NCBI RefSeq assembly: GCF_050314555.1
Contig: NZ_JBNPNH010000001.1
Span: 124,001 to 188,000 of the forward strand
Direction of reading: 5' to 3'
Source of the DNA: Spyradosoma sp004558035
GTDB taxonomy: Bacteria; Verrucomicrobiota; Verrucomicrobiia; Opitutales; UBA953
DNA length: 64,000 nt
Shown: positions 43,177 through 52,178 of the stretch, piece by piece
How positions within the stretch are numbered: the stretch's first letter is position 1
Layout: each line of letters begins with the position of its first letter
Notes under the pieces: model-generated
The model's database searches: none
Seen by the model: only the letters and a program-made list of their open reading frames with translations
Told to the model about the DNA's origin: nothing
Program-made: the position numbers and the translations under genes

Positions 43177-44370
43177 ATGACAAAACAAGTCGTCTCTCCC
43201 CGCGTTCGCGGATTCGTTTGCATCACGGCTCATCCGGAAGGCTGCGCCGCCCACATCCGCGAGCAGATCGCTTACGTCAAAAGCCGTCCCGCGATGAAGA
43301 ACGGACCGAAGAATGTCCTCGTCATCGGCGCCTCCACGGGCTACGGCCTCGCCTCGCGCATTTCCGCCGCGTTCGGCGCGGGCGCGAACACGTTCGGCGT
43401 GTATTTCGAACGCCCGAGCGCGAACGGCAAGCCCGCTTCCGCCGGCTGGTACAACACCGCCGCCTTCGAAGCCGAAGCGAAGAAGGCCGGGCTCTACGCC
43501 GCCTCGATGAACGGCGACGCGTTCTCCGCCGAAATGAAGGCGCAGGTCGTCGAGCGCCTCAAGAAGGAAATGCCGCAGATCGACCTCGTCGTCTATTCGC
43601 TCGCGGCTCCGCGCCGCACCGATCCCGCGACGGGCGAAGTCTACAAATCCGTGCTCAAGACGGTCGGCGAGCCCTTCGTCTCGAAGAACCTCGACACGGA
43701 CAAGAAGCTCGTCAACGAAGTGACGATCGATCCCGCGAACGACGAAGAGATCAAGGCGACCGTCAAGGTCATGGGCGGCGAAGACTGGAAGCTCTGGATC
43801 GAAGCGCTCGAAGCCGCGGGCCTGCTCGCGGACGGCTGCCAGTCCGTGGCGTATTCCTACATCGGGCCCTCGCTGACGTGGCCGATCTACAAGGACGGCT
43901 CCATCGGCCAGGCGAAGAAGGACCTCTACGCGAAGGCGAAGGAAATCGACGCGATTCTCAAGCTCAGGCGCGGCCGCGCGTTCGTTTCCGTGAACAAGGC
44001 GGTCGTCACGCAGGCGTCCTCGGCGATTCCCGTCGTGCCGCTCTACATTTCCATTCTGTTCAAGGTGATGAAGGCGAAGGGGCTGCACGAAGACTGCATC
44101 GAGCAGATTCAGCGCCTCTTCGAAACGCAGATGTACAACGACAACTGCCTCGCCTACGACGAACAGGGCCTCGTCCACATCGACGACTGGGAAATGCGCG
44201 ACGACGTGCAGAAGGAAGTCTTCGAAATCTGGCCGAAGGTCTCGACGGAAAACCTGCTCGAGCTCACCGATTTCGTCGGCTACCAGGAAGGCTTCCTGAA
44301 GCTCTTCGGCTTCGGGCTTCCGGGCGTCGATTACTCGGCGGAAGTCGAGGTCGAAGTCCCGATCGCGTAA
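43177..44370 (+). CDS. fabV: Trans-2-enoyl-ACP/CoA reductase FabV
   Basis: 397 aa from the ATG at 43177, the standard FabV length. It reduces the trans-2 double bond of enoyl-ACP or enoyl-CoA with NADH as the last step of fatty-acid elongation. Landmarks are VLVIGASTGYGLASR (Rossmann loop), YSLAAPRRTDP, the long-spaced active site YSYIGPSLTWPIY followed by IGQAKKDL, and GLVHIDDWEMRDDVQ. A longer frame from 43132 adds residues without homology. It lies 30 bp upstream of the ribonucleotide reductase and is likely co-transcribed. Confidence 0.96.
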   Translation: MTKQVVSPRVRGFVCITAHPEGCAAHIREQIAYVKSRPAMKNGPKNVLVIGASTGYGLASRISAAFGAGANTFGVYFERPSANGKPASAGWYNTAAFEAEAKKAGLYAASMNGDAFSAEMKAQVVERLKKEMPQIDLVVYSLAAPRRTDPATGEVYKSVLKTVGEPFVSKNLDTDKKLVNEVTIDPANDEEIKATVKVMGGEDWKLWIEALEAAGLLADGCQSVAYSYIGPSLTWPIYKDGSIGQAKKDLYAKAKEIDAILKLRRGRAFVSVNKAVVTQASSAIPVVPLYISILFKVMKAKGLHEDCIEQIQRLFETQMYNDNCLAYDEQGLVHIDDWEMRDDVQKEVFEIWPKVSTENLLELTDFVGYQEGFLKLFGFGLPGVDYSAEVEVEVPIA

Positions 44371-44400
44371 AAGAATTCTGCTGTAAATCGGAGACTTCAC

Positions 44401-46797
44401 ATGCGCAATCTTTCCGCTGACCGGGGAACGTTCCCGCAGGTGGTCAAGCGCGACGGACGCAAGGTCGAGTGGGACCGTTCCCGCATCGTCCGCGCCGTCC
44501 GCGCCGCCCTCGCGAGCGTCTTCTCTCCCGCCAACTGGCACGATCTTCAGAATTTCGGACTCTCCCCCGAGCACGTCCAGGTGGCTGACGACGTCGCCCA
44601 ATTCGTCGAAAACCGCACGTTCGGCTCGCTCGAAGCGGGCAAGGAACCGTCCGTCGAGGACATTCAGAACACGGTGGAGCAGACGCTGATGGGCTTCGGC
44701 GAATTCAAGGCCGCCAAAGCCTACATTCTCTACCGCGCCGAGCGCACGAAGGCGCGCCTGCTCGCGCAGGCCTCCGTGCCGCGTCCGAACGGGCTTCAGG
44801 ACTACATCGCCGTCGCGAAATACTCGCGCTACCGCAAGGATCTCGGCCGCCGCGAAGTGTGGCCCGAACCGGTCGAGCGCGTGCGCAACATGCATCTGCG
44901 CCGCTTCGCGTGGGTGGACCGCCAGCCCGCCCTCTTCGGTGCGGAAACGCCCGCCTTCGCCGACCAGATCAAGTCCGCGTTCAAGGCCGTGGCGGACCGC
45001 CGCGTCCTCCCGTCGATGCGCTCGATGCAGTTCGGCGGCATTCCGATCGAAAAGGAGGAGGCGCGCATGTTCAACTGCGCGTTCACCTTCGTCAACCGCA
45101 TCGAGGCGTTCCGCGAAACGCTGTGGCTGCTGCTCTGCGGCACGGGAACGGGCTTCTCCGTCCAGAAGCGCCACATCGAACAGCTGCCGCCCTTCCCCGA
45201 ACGCGGCGAAGAGGAGACGCTTCCCGTCATTCACTTCGAGATCGAAGACACCATCAAGGGCTGGGCGGACGCGCTCGACGCGCTCGTCCGCTCCTACCTG
45301 ACGGGACACCTCGTCGAGTTCAACTATTCGAAGATCCGCTCCAAGGGCACGCCGCTGAAGACTTCCGGCGGCAAGGCGCCGGGCCACGTGCCGCTGCGCC
45401 GCGCGCTCGAAAACATCCGGCGCATCCTCGGCGGCGTCTCCGGACGCAGCATGCGCCCGATCGAAGCCTACGACATTCTCATGTTCGCCGCGCGCGCCGT
45501 GCTCTCCGGCGGCATCCGCCGCTCGGCGACGATCTGCCTGTTCTCGCCCGACGACGAGGAAATGATGACGGCGAAGACCGGCAACTGGTTCAACGAAAAC
45601 CAGCAGCGCTCCGCCTCGAACAATTCCGCCGTCATCAACCGCAACACGACGCCGAAGGACGTCTTCCTGCGCCTTTTCGAAAAGCAGAAGGAATACGGCG
45701 AACCCGGCTTCTACTTCGTCGAGAACGAGGACTACGGCGCGAATCCCTGCGTCGAAATCGGGCTCGCGCCGTTCGCGGACATCCGCGACCAGGCGGACGT
45801 CGACCGCCTCCGCGAGCTCGGCTACGAAGGCGAGCTCAAGATCGGCGACCGCGTGTTCGGCTGGCAGATGTGCAACCTCACCACGATCAACGCGGCGGCG
45901 TGCGCCACGGCGGAAGACTTCTACGAATCCTGCCGCAACGCGGCGTTCATCGGCACCCTGCAGGCGTCCTACACGAAGATGCCCTACCTCGGTCCCGTCA
46001 CGCAGTTCATCAACGAGCGCGAATCCCTGCTCGGCGTCTCCATCACGGGCATTCTCGACAATCCGAAGATCATGCTCGATCCGGAAACGCTGCGCCGCGG
46101 CGCGCAGGTCGTCAAGGACGAGAACGAGCGCGTCGCGAACATCATCGGCATCGCGCCCGCCGCGCGCGCGACCTGCGTCAAGCCCGAAGGCACCGCCTCG
46201 CTACTCCTCGGCACCGCTTCCGGCATCCACCCGCACCACGCGAAACGCTACTTCCGCCGCGTGCAGGCGAACCGCCAGGAACCGGTGTACAAGTTCTTCC
46301 ACGACATCAACCCGCAGATGACCGAGCCGAGCGTTTACGCGCCCGCCACGGACGACGTCATCACGTTCCCGATTCAGGCGCGCCCGGGCGCCATCGTCCG
46401 CGACGACGTCAAGGCGATCGAGTTCCTCGGCTACGTCAAGCTCGTCCAGCAGAACTGGGTCTGCGAAGGCCGCCGCCACGAAAAATACAATCCGGGGCTC
46501 TTCCACAACGTCTCCAACACCGTCGTCGTGCGCGAGAACGAGTGGGATTCCGTCTCCGAATTCATCTGGGACAACCGGAAATTCTTCACCGGCGTCTCGC
46601 TGATTCAGTACCTCGGCGACAAGGTCTATCCGCAGGCGCCGAACGAAGCCGTCGCCGACGAAGCCGACCTGATGCGCTGGGAAGCCCTCGCGTATCATCC
46701 GGTGGACTACACGCTGATGCGCGAAGACACGGACAACACCAACCTCCAGGGCGAGGCCGCCTGCGCCGGCGGGCACTGCGAAATCGTCCGCACCTGA
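44401..46797 (+). CDS. nrdJ: Adenosylcobalamin-dependent (class II) ribonucleotide reductase
   Basis: 798 aa. An N-terminal ATP-cone (about 12-110; VVKRDGRKVEWDRSRIVRA) precedes the ten-stranded barrel. MFNCAFTF and NPCVEIGLAPF provide the substrate-site Cys and Glu, with QMCNLTTIN between conserved loops. The C-terminal CAGGHCEI carries the redox-relay cysteines. This organisation matches monomeric B12-dependent triphosphate reductases, which make deoxynucleotides without oxygen. No NrdA/NrdB genes are in the window. A weak GGAG lies upstream of the ATG. It ends at a strong terminator and, with the mutase, implies a need for cobalamin. Confidence 0.93.
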   Translation: MRNLSADRGTFPQVVKRDGRKVEWDRSRIVRAVRAALASVFSPANWHDLQNFGLSPEHVQVADDVAQFVENRTFGSLEAGKEPSVEDIQNTVEQTLMGFGEFKAAKAYILYRAERTKARLLAQASVPRPNGLQDYIAVAKYSRYRKDLGRREVWPEPVERVRNMHLRRFAWVDRQPALFGAETPAFADQIKSAFKAVADRRVLPSMRSMQFGGIPIEKEEARMFNCAFTFVNRIEAFRETLWLLLCGTGTGFSVQKRHIEQLPPFPERGEEETLPVIHFEIEDTIKGWADALDALVRSYLTGHLVEFNYSKIRSKGTPLKTSGGKAPGHVPLRRALENIRRILGGVSGRSMRPIEAYDILMFAARAVLSGGIRRSATICLFSPDDEEMMTAKTGNWFNENQQRSASNNSAVINRNTTPKDVFLRLFEKQKEYGEPGFYFVENEDYGANPCVEIGLAPFADIRDQADVDRLRELGYEGELKIGDRVFGWQMCNLTTINAAACATAEDFYESCRNAAFIGTLQASYTKMPYLGPVTQFINERESLLGVSITGILDNPKIMLDPETLRRGAQVVKDENERVANIIGIAPAARATCVKPEGTASLLLGTASGIHPHHAKRYFRRVQANRQEPVYKFFHDINPQMTEPSVYAPATDDVITFPIQARPGAIVRDDVKAIEFLGYVKLVQQNWVCEGRRHEKYNPGLFHNVSNTVVVRENEWDSVSEFIWDNRKFFTGVSLIQYLGDKVYPQAPNEAVADEADLMRWEALAYHPVDYTLMREDTDNTNLQGEAACAGGHCEIVRT

Positions 46798-46821
46798 CGC
46801 GGGAACGCCCTTCCCGCCCGC

Positions 46822-46865
46822 AAAAAAAACTCCCGAAGCGCTTCCGCGTTCCGGGAGTTTTTTTT
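46822..46865. terminator. Bidirectional terminator after nrdJ
   Basis: The arms AAAAAACTCCCG (46824-46835) and CGGGAGTTTTTT (46852-46863) form a 12-bp stem with A- and T-runs on the two sides, so it can act for both strands. It lies 25 bp after the nrdJ stop. Confidence 0.92.
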
Positions 46866-46896
46866 GCGGAAGAGGTGATGGAAGTGACGGAGTTGT

Positions 46897-47021
46897 GGAG
46901 GTTATGAGGTTATGAAGGTTATGAGGTTATGGAAGTTCTTTGCGCTCGGCTTCGCCGAAAGGATTTCGAAAATCTTTTTCGCGAAGCGAACGCAATCAAC
47001 CTTCATAACCTCATAACCTCC
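46897..47021. repeat. 24-bp perfect inverted repeat of AGGTTATG units
   Basis: 46897-46920 and 46998-47021 are exact reverse complements built from GGTTATGA-type units, separated by 77 bases. The element sits between the convergent nrdJ and cdsA genes and belongs to the same intergenic style as 12956-13016 and 18557-18666. Confidence 0.88.
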
Positions 47022-47035
47022 TCCGCACTCCGCGC

Positions 47036-47959
47036 TCAGAGAATCACGAACTTCACCATGCAGTAGCCGACGGGCGCGACGAGGACGAGGCTGTCGAGCA
47101 GATCCAGCGCGCCGCCCATGCCCGGAATCGTCGCGCCGGAATCCTTTTCGCCCGCCTGCCGCTTGACGACGCTCTCGATGAGGTCGGAGACGACGCTCGT
47201 CAGCGCGAACGGAACCGCGCAGAGCGCTCCCGCGAGCGGCGAGAAGAAGAACGTCTCCGGCAGCACGATTTTTCCCGCGGGCGCGAGCGCGTCGCCGGAA
47301 GCGAGGTTCCACGCGCCGCAGGCGTTCAGCGCCCAGACGGTCAGCGCGCCGACGAGCATCGAACAGAGCACGCCGCCCGCGACGCCTTCCCAGGTCTTGC
47401 CCGCGGAAACGTTCGGCGCGAGCTTGTGCCGCCCGAAGAACTTGCCGCCGAGCAGCCCGCCGACGTCCGTGAATTTCGTCGAAAGCAGCACCCAGAGGCA
47501 GAAAAGCACGCCGTTCATTTCGTCCGCGAACTGCCCGACGAGCAGCGCGAAAAATCCGACCATGAACGGCAGGTAAAGCAGCCCGAGCCCCGTCGAAAGC
47601 GGCGCGACGAACGCGGGAAGCCGCCACGCCGCGTCGCGGTGCAGACGTAGCACGGCGTAAACGCTGAACGCGAGAACCGCCGCCGCGGGAACGAGCATCG
47701 CGATCTCCGTGCCCGACGTCACTTCGCCGCGGGAGGCGCCGAAATAGACCACGGGAACGAAGCACGCGCCCGCGACGAGCCCGACGAGACGGCGCGGCTT
47801 CCCGCCGAAACTCGGCTTCGCCGCGAGGCAGTAGAACTCGTGAAGCGCCAGCGTCGTAACGAGCGCCGCGAGACCGATCACGCCGTAGACGCGCCCGAAA
47901 TAAACGGCGCAGAAAAGAACGGCGAGGAGAAAGAACGTGCTGAAGGTGCGTTTGAGCAT
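47036..47959 (-). CDS. cdsA: Phosphatidate cytidylyltransferase
   Basis: 307 aa with about eight membrane segments. CdsA makes CDP-diacylglycerol from phosphatidate and CTP for all phospholipids. The family signature is recognisable near the C-terminus: SDLIESVVKRQAGEKDSG, then TIPGMGGALDLLDSL. The usual PGHGG reads PGMGG and the following Arg is Leu; from memory similar variants occur in chlamydial and verrucomicrobial proteins. STKFTDVGGLLGGKFFGRHKL is also typical. It follows uppS by 39 bp, the common uppS-cdsA arrangement. Confidence 0.93.
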   Translation of the reverse strand: MLKRTFSTFFLLAVLFCAVYFGRVYGVIGLAALVTTLALHEFYCLAAKPSFGGKPRRLVGLVAGACFVPVVYFGASRGEVTSGTEIAMLVPAAAVLAFSVYAVLRLHRDAAWRLPAFVAPLSTGLGLLYLPFMVGFFALLVGQFADEMNGVLFCLWVLLSTKFTDVGGLLGGKFFGRHKLAPNVSAGKTWEGVAGGVLCSMLVGALTVWALNACGAWNLASGDALAPAGKIVLPETFFFSPLAGALCAVPFALTSVVSDLIESVVKRQAGEKDSGATIPGMGGALDLLDSLVLVAPVGYCMVKFVIL

Positions 47960-47998
47960 GGTGAGATTTTCTGAGGATGAGGTTCGGAGGAAAAGGAG

Positions 47999-48751
47999 TC
48001 AGGAACTTGGTCCGGATTCGGCGCGGATCTGCGACGAAGTCTTGCCGAAGCGGCGTTCCCGCGACGCGTAAAAGGCGAGCGCATCGCGCAGCTCGGCCTC
48101 GCCGAAGTCCGGCCAAGGAACGTCCGTGAAATAAAGTTCCGCGTAGGCGCTTTGGAGCATCAGAAAATTGCTGAGCCGCGATTCGCCCGACGTGCGCACG
48201 ACGAGATCGGGATCGGGGACGCCCGCCGTCCACAGGTAGCCGGAAAAGCGCTCCCAGTCGAGCGGCGTTCCCGCGGCGACGCGCCCGAGGCGCACGTCCT
48301 CGGCGTATCTTTCCGCGGCACGGAGCGTTTCCGCGCGCGACCCGTAATTGAGCGCGACGACGACCGTGCGCGCCGAAAACTTTTCGGTCTTCGCCTTGAC
48401 GGCGGCGATCGCGTCGCGCACGTCCTGCGGGAACGGAGAAAGATCGCCGAGCGTTTCGAGACGGATCTCGTTCTTGAGAAAAACGGCCTCCTGCTCGTCG
48501 AGGAACCGCAGCATGATCGCCATCAGCGCGCGGATCTCCTCCGGCGGGCGGCGCCAGTTCTCCGACGAGAACGCGTAGAGCGTCACGTACTCGACGCCGG
48601 CGCGAAACGCGTTTTCGACGGTGCGGACGACGGCCCGCGTCCCCGCGAGATGCCCCTCGGCGCGCGCCAGCCCGCGCGCTTCCGCCCATCTGCCGTTGCC
48701 GTCCATGATGAACGCGACGTGGCGCGGAATTTTATTTGGGGGTAAATTCAT
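47999..48751 (-). CDS. uppS: Isoprenyl transferase (undecaprenyl diphosphate synthase)
   Basis: 250 aa. A cis-prenyltransferase that builds the C55 lipid carrier for peptidoglycan. Landmarks are HVAFIMDGNGRWAEARGL (catalytic Asp), GHLAGTRAVV, YVTLYAFSSENWRRP, ALNYGSRAE and the C-terminal PDPDLVVRTSGESRLSNFLMLQSAYAELYFTDVPWPDF region that binds Mg and isopentenyl diphosphate. Full length. It heads the uppS-cdsA pair. The 118-bp gap on its 5' side contains the gdhA terminator. Confidence 0.97.
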   Translation of the reverse strand: MNLPPNKIPRHVAFIMDGNGRWAEARGLARAEGHLAGTRAVVRTVENAFRAGVEYVTLYAFSSENWRRPPEEIRALMAIMLRFLDEQEAVFLKNEIRLETLGDLSPFPQDVRDAIAAVKAKTEKFSARTVVVALNYGSRAETLRAAERYAEDVRLGRVAAGTPLDWERFSGYLWTAGVPDPDLVVRTSGESRLSNFLMLQSAYAELYFTDVPWPDFGEAELRDALAFYASRERRFGKTSSQIRAESGPSS

Positions 48752-48810
48752 AACTGCGCCATGAAACCCCGAAAGCCCCGCTCTGGCAATTTGAAAAGTG
48801 CCCGCGAGAC

Positions 48811-48843
48811 AAAAAAACGCGTCCCCGCGGAGGCGGGAACGCG
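48811..48843 (-). terminator. Terminator of gdhA built from the octamer
   Basis: The arms CGCGTCCCCGC (48818-48828) and GCGGGAACGCG (48833-48843) pair with one mismatch over 11 bp and are followed on the minus strand by seven T residues. Confidence 0.88.
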
Positions 48844-48869
48844 CTTCTTTCGTGAGCTTCGGAACGGAC

Positions 48870-50210
48870 TCAGCAGACGCCCTGCGAGAGCATCGCGTCG
48901 GCGACCTTGACGAAGCCCGCGACGTTCGCGCCGCGCACGTAGTCGACGGAGCCGTCGGCGTTCTTGCCGTACTTCACGCACGCTTCGTGGATGTCCTGCA
49001 TGATCTTGAGCAGGCGCGCGTCCACTTCTTCGCGCGTCCAGGAAAGGCGCAGCGAGTTCTGCGACATTTCGAGACCGGAGGTCGCGACGCCGCCCGCGTT
49101 GGACGCCTTGCCCGGCGCGTAGAGGATGCCGGCCTTCTGGAAGGCTTCGATCGCTTCCGGCGTCGAGGGCATGTTCGCGCCTTCGGCGACGCAGATCACG
49201 CCGTTCTTGAGGAGCGTCTTCGCTTCCGCGCCGTTGAGCTCGTTCTGCGTCGCGCACGGAAGCGCGATGTCGCACTTGACGGACCACGGGCGCTTGCCTT
49301 CGAGGTATTCGAAGCCGAACTTCTTGGCGGCTTCGGCGATGCGGCCGCGCTTCACGTTCTTCAGATCCATGATCCACGCGAGCTGCTTCTTCGTGATGCC
49401 GTCCTTGGCGACGATCGTGCCGTTGGAGTCCGAGAGCGTCAGCACCGTCGCGCCGAGCTCAAGGCACTTTTCCGCCGCGTACTGCGCGACGTTGCCGGAA
49501 CCGGAGATCGTGACCTTCTTGCCTTCGAAGGAATCGCCGCGCGTCGCGAGCATTTCGCGCGCGAAGTAAACCGTGCCGTAGCCGGTCGCTTCGGGGCGGA
49601 TCAGCGAGCCGCCGTAGGAAAGGGGCTTGCCGGTGAGGACGCCTTCGAACTGCTTCGTGATCTTCTTGTACATGCCGAAGAGGTAGCCGATTTCGCGGCC
49701 GCCCACGCCGATGTCGCCCGCGGGAACGTCCGCGTCGGCGCCGATGTGGCGATAGAGCTCCGTCATGAACGACTGGCAGAAGCGCATGACTTCATTGTCG
49801 CTCTTGCCCTTCGGGTCGAAGTCGGAACCGCCCTTGCCGCCGCCCATGGGGAGCGTCGTGAGCGAATTTTTGAAGACCTGTTCGAACGCGAGGAATTTGA
49901 GAATGCTCAAATTCACGGACGGGTGAAAACGCAGACCGCCCTTGTAGGGCCCGATCGCGTTGTTCATCTGAATGCGGAAACCGCGATTCACGCGAACGTT
50001 GCCTTTGTCGTCCACCCAGGGAACGCGGAACATGATCACGCGTTCCGGCTCGACCATGCGTTCGAGAACGGCGGCTTTGGCGTATTTGGGATTTTTTTTG
50101 AGGAAGTCTTTCAGCGAGTGAAGAACTTCGGCGACCGCCTGATGAAACTCGGGCTGGTCGGGATCTCGTGCAATCACGGATTGCATCACGGAGTCGATGA
50201 TATCGGCCAT
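48870..50210 (-). CDS. gdhA: NADP-type glutamate dehydrogenase
   Basis: 446 aa, the hexameric GDH50 length. It aminates 2-oxoglutarate with ammonia, giving glutamate. Landmarks are QMNNAIGPYKGGLRFHPSVN with the substrate lysines, TLPMGGGKGGSDFDPKGKS with the catalytic Lys, PAGDIGVGGREIGYLFG, the nucleotide loop VTISGSGNVAQYA, and EGANMPSTPEA. No Shine-Dalgarno precedes the ATG. A TACAAT hexamer (50223-50218) sits 7 bp before the start, so the transcript could have a very short leader. It is divergent from the TPR gene. Confidence 0.97.
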   Translation of the reverse strand: MADIIDSVMQSVIARDPDQPEFHQAVAEVLHSLKDFLKKNPKYAKAAVLERMVEPERVIMFRVPWVDDKGNVRVNRGFRIQMNNAIGPYKGGLRFHPSVNLSILKFLAFEQVFKNSLTTLPMGGGKGGSDFDPKGKSDNEVMRFCQSFMTELYRHIGADADVPAGDIGVGGREIGYLFGMYKKITKQFEGVLTGKPLSYGGSLIRPEATGYGTVYFAREMLATRGDSFEGKKVTISGSGNVAQYAAEKCLELGATVLTLSDSNGTIVAKDGITKKQLAWIMDLKNVKRGRIAEAAKKFGFEYLEGKRPWSVKCDIALPCATQNELNGAEAKTLLKNGVICVAEGANMPSTPEAIEAFQKAGILYAPGKASNAGGVATSGLEMSQNSLRLSWTREEVDARLLKIMQDIHEACVKYGKNADGSVDYVRGANVAGFVKVADAMLSQGVC

Positions 50211-50301
50211 TGATTTGATTGTATTGAATTTAAGTGCTGCCGAGGCGGGAAAGGATTTTCGCCGTCAGCGAAAAGGAATTATTTTACTTTGCCCTTTGCG
50301 C

Positions 50302-50330
50302 TTCAATAAAAAATTTCGTTCCCGTATAAT
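50302..50330 (+). promoter_or_regulatory. Candidate promoter of the TPR-protease operon
   Basis: TTCAAT, a 17-bp spacer and a perfect TATAAT end 18 bp before the ATG at 50349. Transcription would start about 12 bases ahead of the start codon. Confidence 0.5.
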
Positions 50331-50348
50331 TTCGGAAATTTTTTCGCG

Positions 50349-51314
50349 ATGCCCGCCTTCCCGCAGACGCAAAAGACGCTCGCCGCCGCCGCGGCGCTCG
50401 CCGCCGCGCTCTTCCCCGCGACGGAAGCCGCGACGTGCCCCGACGCGGGAACGCCGGACGCGACCGCCGAAGCCGTCCGCGCCGCCGAGCGGAAGACGCG
50501 CGACGCGGAGCTGCTCGAAATCGTCCGCGCGCAGCGGGAGACCCTCGCGGAAATCCGCGACGCGAAGCTCTCCGACCTCGAGCGTTCCCGCCGCCTCGCG
50601 GCCGTCGCCTCGCGCTACGAAAACTTCCTCGCGCGATTTCCCGACGACGCGCGCGCGCTCGTGCTCTGCGCGAAATTTCTGCGCGACGGCGGCGAGGACG
50701 ACGCCGCGCGGGAACGCCTCGAAAAAGCGGAAAAACTCCGCCCGGACTGGGCCGTCGTCCGCCAGCAGCTCGGCGCGATCGCCGCGGAGCGGGGAGACTT
50801 CGCCGAGGCCGCGCGGCGTCTGCGCGAAGCCGTCGAACTCGAGCCCGGAACGGCGGAATACCAAACGCAGCTCGGCGAAATCCTGCGCGTCTTTCGCGCG
50901 GAACTCCTCGCCGCGGGCGTCTTCGCCGACGCGGGAACGCTCGACGCGGCGATGCAGAACGCCTTCCGCGCCGCGCGCGCGCTCCGCCCCGGCGCGCTCG
51001 ACGAGGCCGTCCGCTACGCCGAATCCTTTTACGACGTCGCCGAGCCCGACTTCGCCGCCGCGCTCGACGCGTGGACGCTCGCGAAAAATCTCGCGGCGGC
51101 GGCCCCCGAACTCGGCGCCGCCGATTCCGACGCACGAAAATTCGTCGCGGAAACGCTTGAACTGCATCGCGCGCGCGCGTTCGCGGAGCTCGGGCGCTTC
51201 GCCGAGGCGGAAAAAATCCTCCGCGCCGGCGCCGATCCGCGCCTCAAACGTTCCCGCGGACGCGTGCGCGAAATCCTTTCCGAAAAAACGAAAAACGTAT
51301 CCGAAAAACCATGA
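50349..51314 (+). CDS. Exported TPR-repeat protein of unknown function
   Basis: 321 aa. Residues 1-27 look like a signal peptide (hydrophobic Ala/Leu run, cleavage near TEA-ATC). The rest is helical and contains recognisable tetratricopeptide units, for example DDARALVLCAKFLRDGGEDDAARERLEKAEKLRPDW and WAVVRQQLGAIAAERGDFAEAARRLREAVELEPG as landmarks around residues 97-165. Such repeats mediate protein contacts, here probably in the periplasm. It overlaps the next gene (site-2 protease) by four bases, so the two are translationally coupled; a shared envelope role is inferred. Confidence 0.75.
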   Translation: MPAFPQTQKTLAAAAALAAALFPATEAATCPDAGTPDATAEAVRAAERKTRDAELLEIVRAQRETLAEIRDAKLSDLERSRRLAAVASRYENFLARFPDDARALVLCAKFLRDGGEDDAARERLEKAEKLRPDWAVVRQQLGAIAAERGDFAEAARRLREAVELEPGTAEYQTQLGEILRVFRAELLAAGVFADAGTLDAAMQNAFRAARALRPGALDEAVRYAESFYDVAEPDFAAALDAWTLAKNLAAAAPELGAADSDARKFVAETLELHRARAFAELGRFAEAEKILRAGADPRLKRSRGRVREILSEKTKNVSEKP

Positions 51315-52057
51315 CGCATTCCTTCGACCTTTTCGCGGGCATCGCCTACCTTGAAAATCTGCGCCAGTCGGCGCTGCTCTTCATCGCGCTGCTCATCTCG
51401 ATCTCGCTCCACGAATTCGGACACGCGTGGATGGCGGACAAATGCGGCGACCCGCTCCCGCGGCGGCTCGGACGCGTCACGCTGAACCCGCTCGCGCACG
51501 CGGACCGCTTCGGCACGCTGATTCTGCCGGGGCTGATGATCTTCGTTCCCGCCCTGCTCGGCGGCGCGCCCGGCATCATCTTCGGCTGGGGAAAGCCCGT
51601 CATGATTTCGCTCCCGAACCCGAAGACGCGCAAGCGCGACGACGTGCTCACGACGCTCGCCGGCCCCGCGATGAACCTGCTGCTCGCGATTCTCGGCGCC
51701 GCGCTGCTGGGCGTCTCCGCGGGGCTTTTCGGCGCGGGAACGCAGGACGCGATCGCGCCGCACGTCAGATTCTTTTCGCTCTTCCTGCAGCTCAATCTCG
51801 CGCTGATGCTCTTCAATCTCATTCCGGTTCCGCCGCTGGACGGTTCCCGCCTGCTCTTCAACACGGTGAAGATGAGCCAGGACGTCTTCGACAAGATCTC
51901 CCGCAACGCGTGGTGGATTCTGCTCGCGCTGATTCTGCTGCCTTCGCCGGGCAACTCGTTTCTGCAGATCGTGCTCGGGCCGATCTTCGGCGCTCTCGCG
52001 AAGCCGCTTCTTCTGCTCGCGCAGGCGCTGGAATCGCTCGTTCTCGCGCTCCGCTGA
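51311..52057 (+). CDS. Site-2-protease-family membrane metallopeptidase (M50)
   Basis: 248 aa with about five or six membrane helices. The zinc site HEFGH (H34, E35, H38) lies in the first helix after LLISIS. The second motif NLIPVPPLDGSRLL provides the Asp ligand. LAGPAMNLLLAI and GRVTLNPLAHADRFGTLILP complete the M50B pattern. No PDZ domain is present, so this is the small YwhC-like type rather than RseP. It cleaves substrates within the membrane; the substrate is unknown. Translationally coupled to the TPR gene upstream. Confidence 0.92.
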   Translation: MTHSFDLFAGIAYLENLRQSALLFIALLISISLHEFGHAWMADKCGDPLPRRLGRVTLNPLAHADRFGTLILPGLMIFVPALLGGAPGIIFGWGKPVMISLPNPKTRKRDDVLTTLAGPAMNLLLAILGAALLGVSAGLFGAGTQDAIAPHVRFFSLFLQLNLALMLFNLIPVPPLDGSRLLFNTVKMSQDVFDKISRNAWWILLALILLPSPGNSFLQIVLGPIFGALAKPLLLLAQALESLVLALR

Positions 52058-52178
52058 ACTCCCTTCCGGACGCGGACCGGCGGGGATTGCGGAAGACGTT
52101 CCCGCGAAAGCGGCCGAACGCCCGTCCCGATTTTTCCGCTTTAAGCCCGAAAAATTTCGTCCTAAAATTTTCTTTCTT

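Noticed and set aside
50197..51354. Arg/Ser/Pro-rich plus-strand frame overlapping the TPR gene
   Set aside because: Low-complexity frame typical of GC-rich shadows; the TPR protein with signal peptide in another frame explains the DNA.
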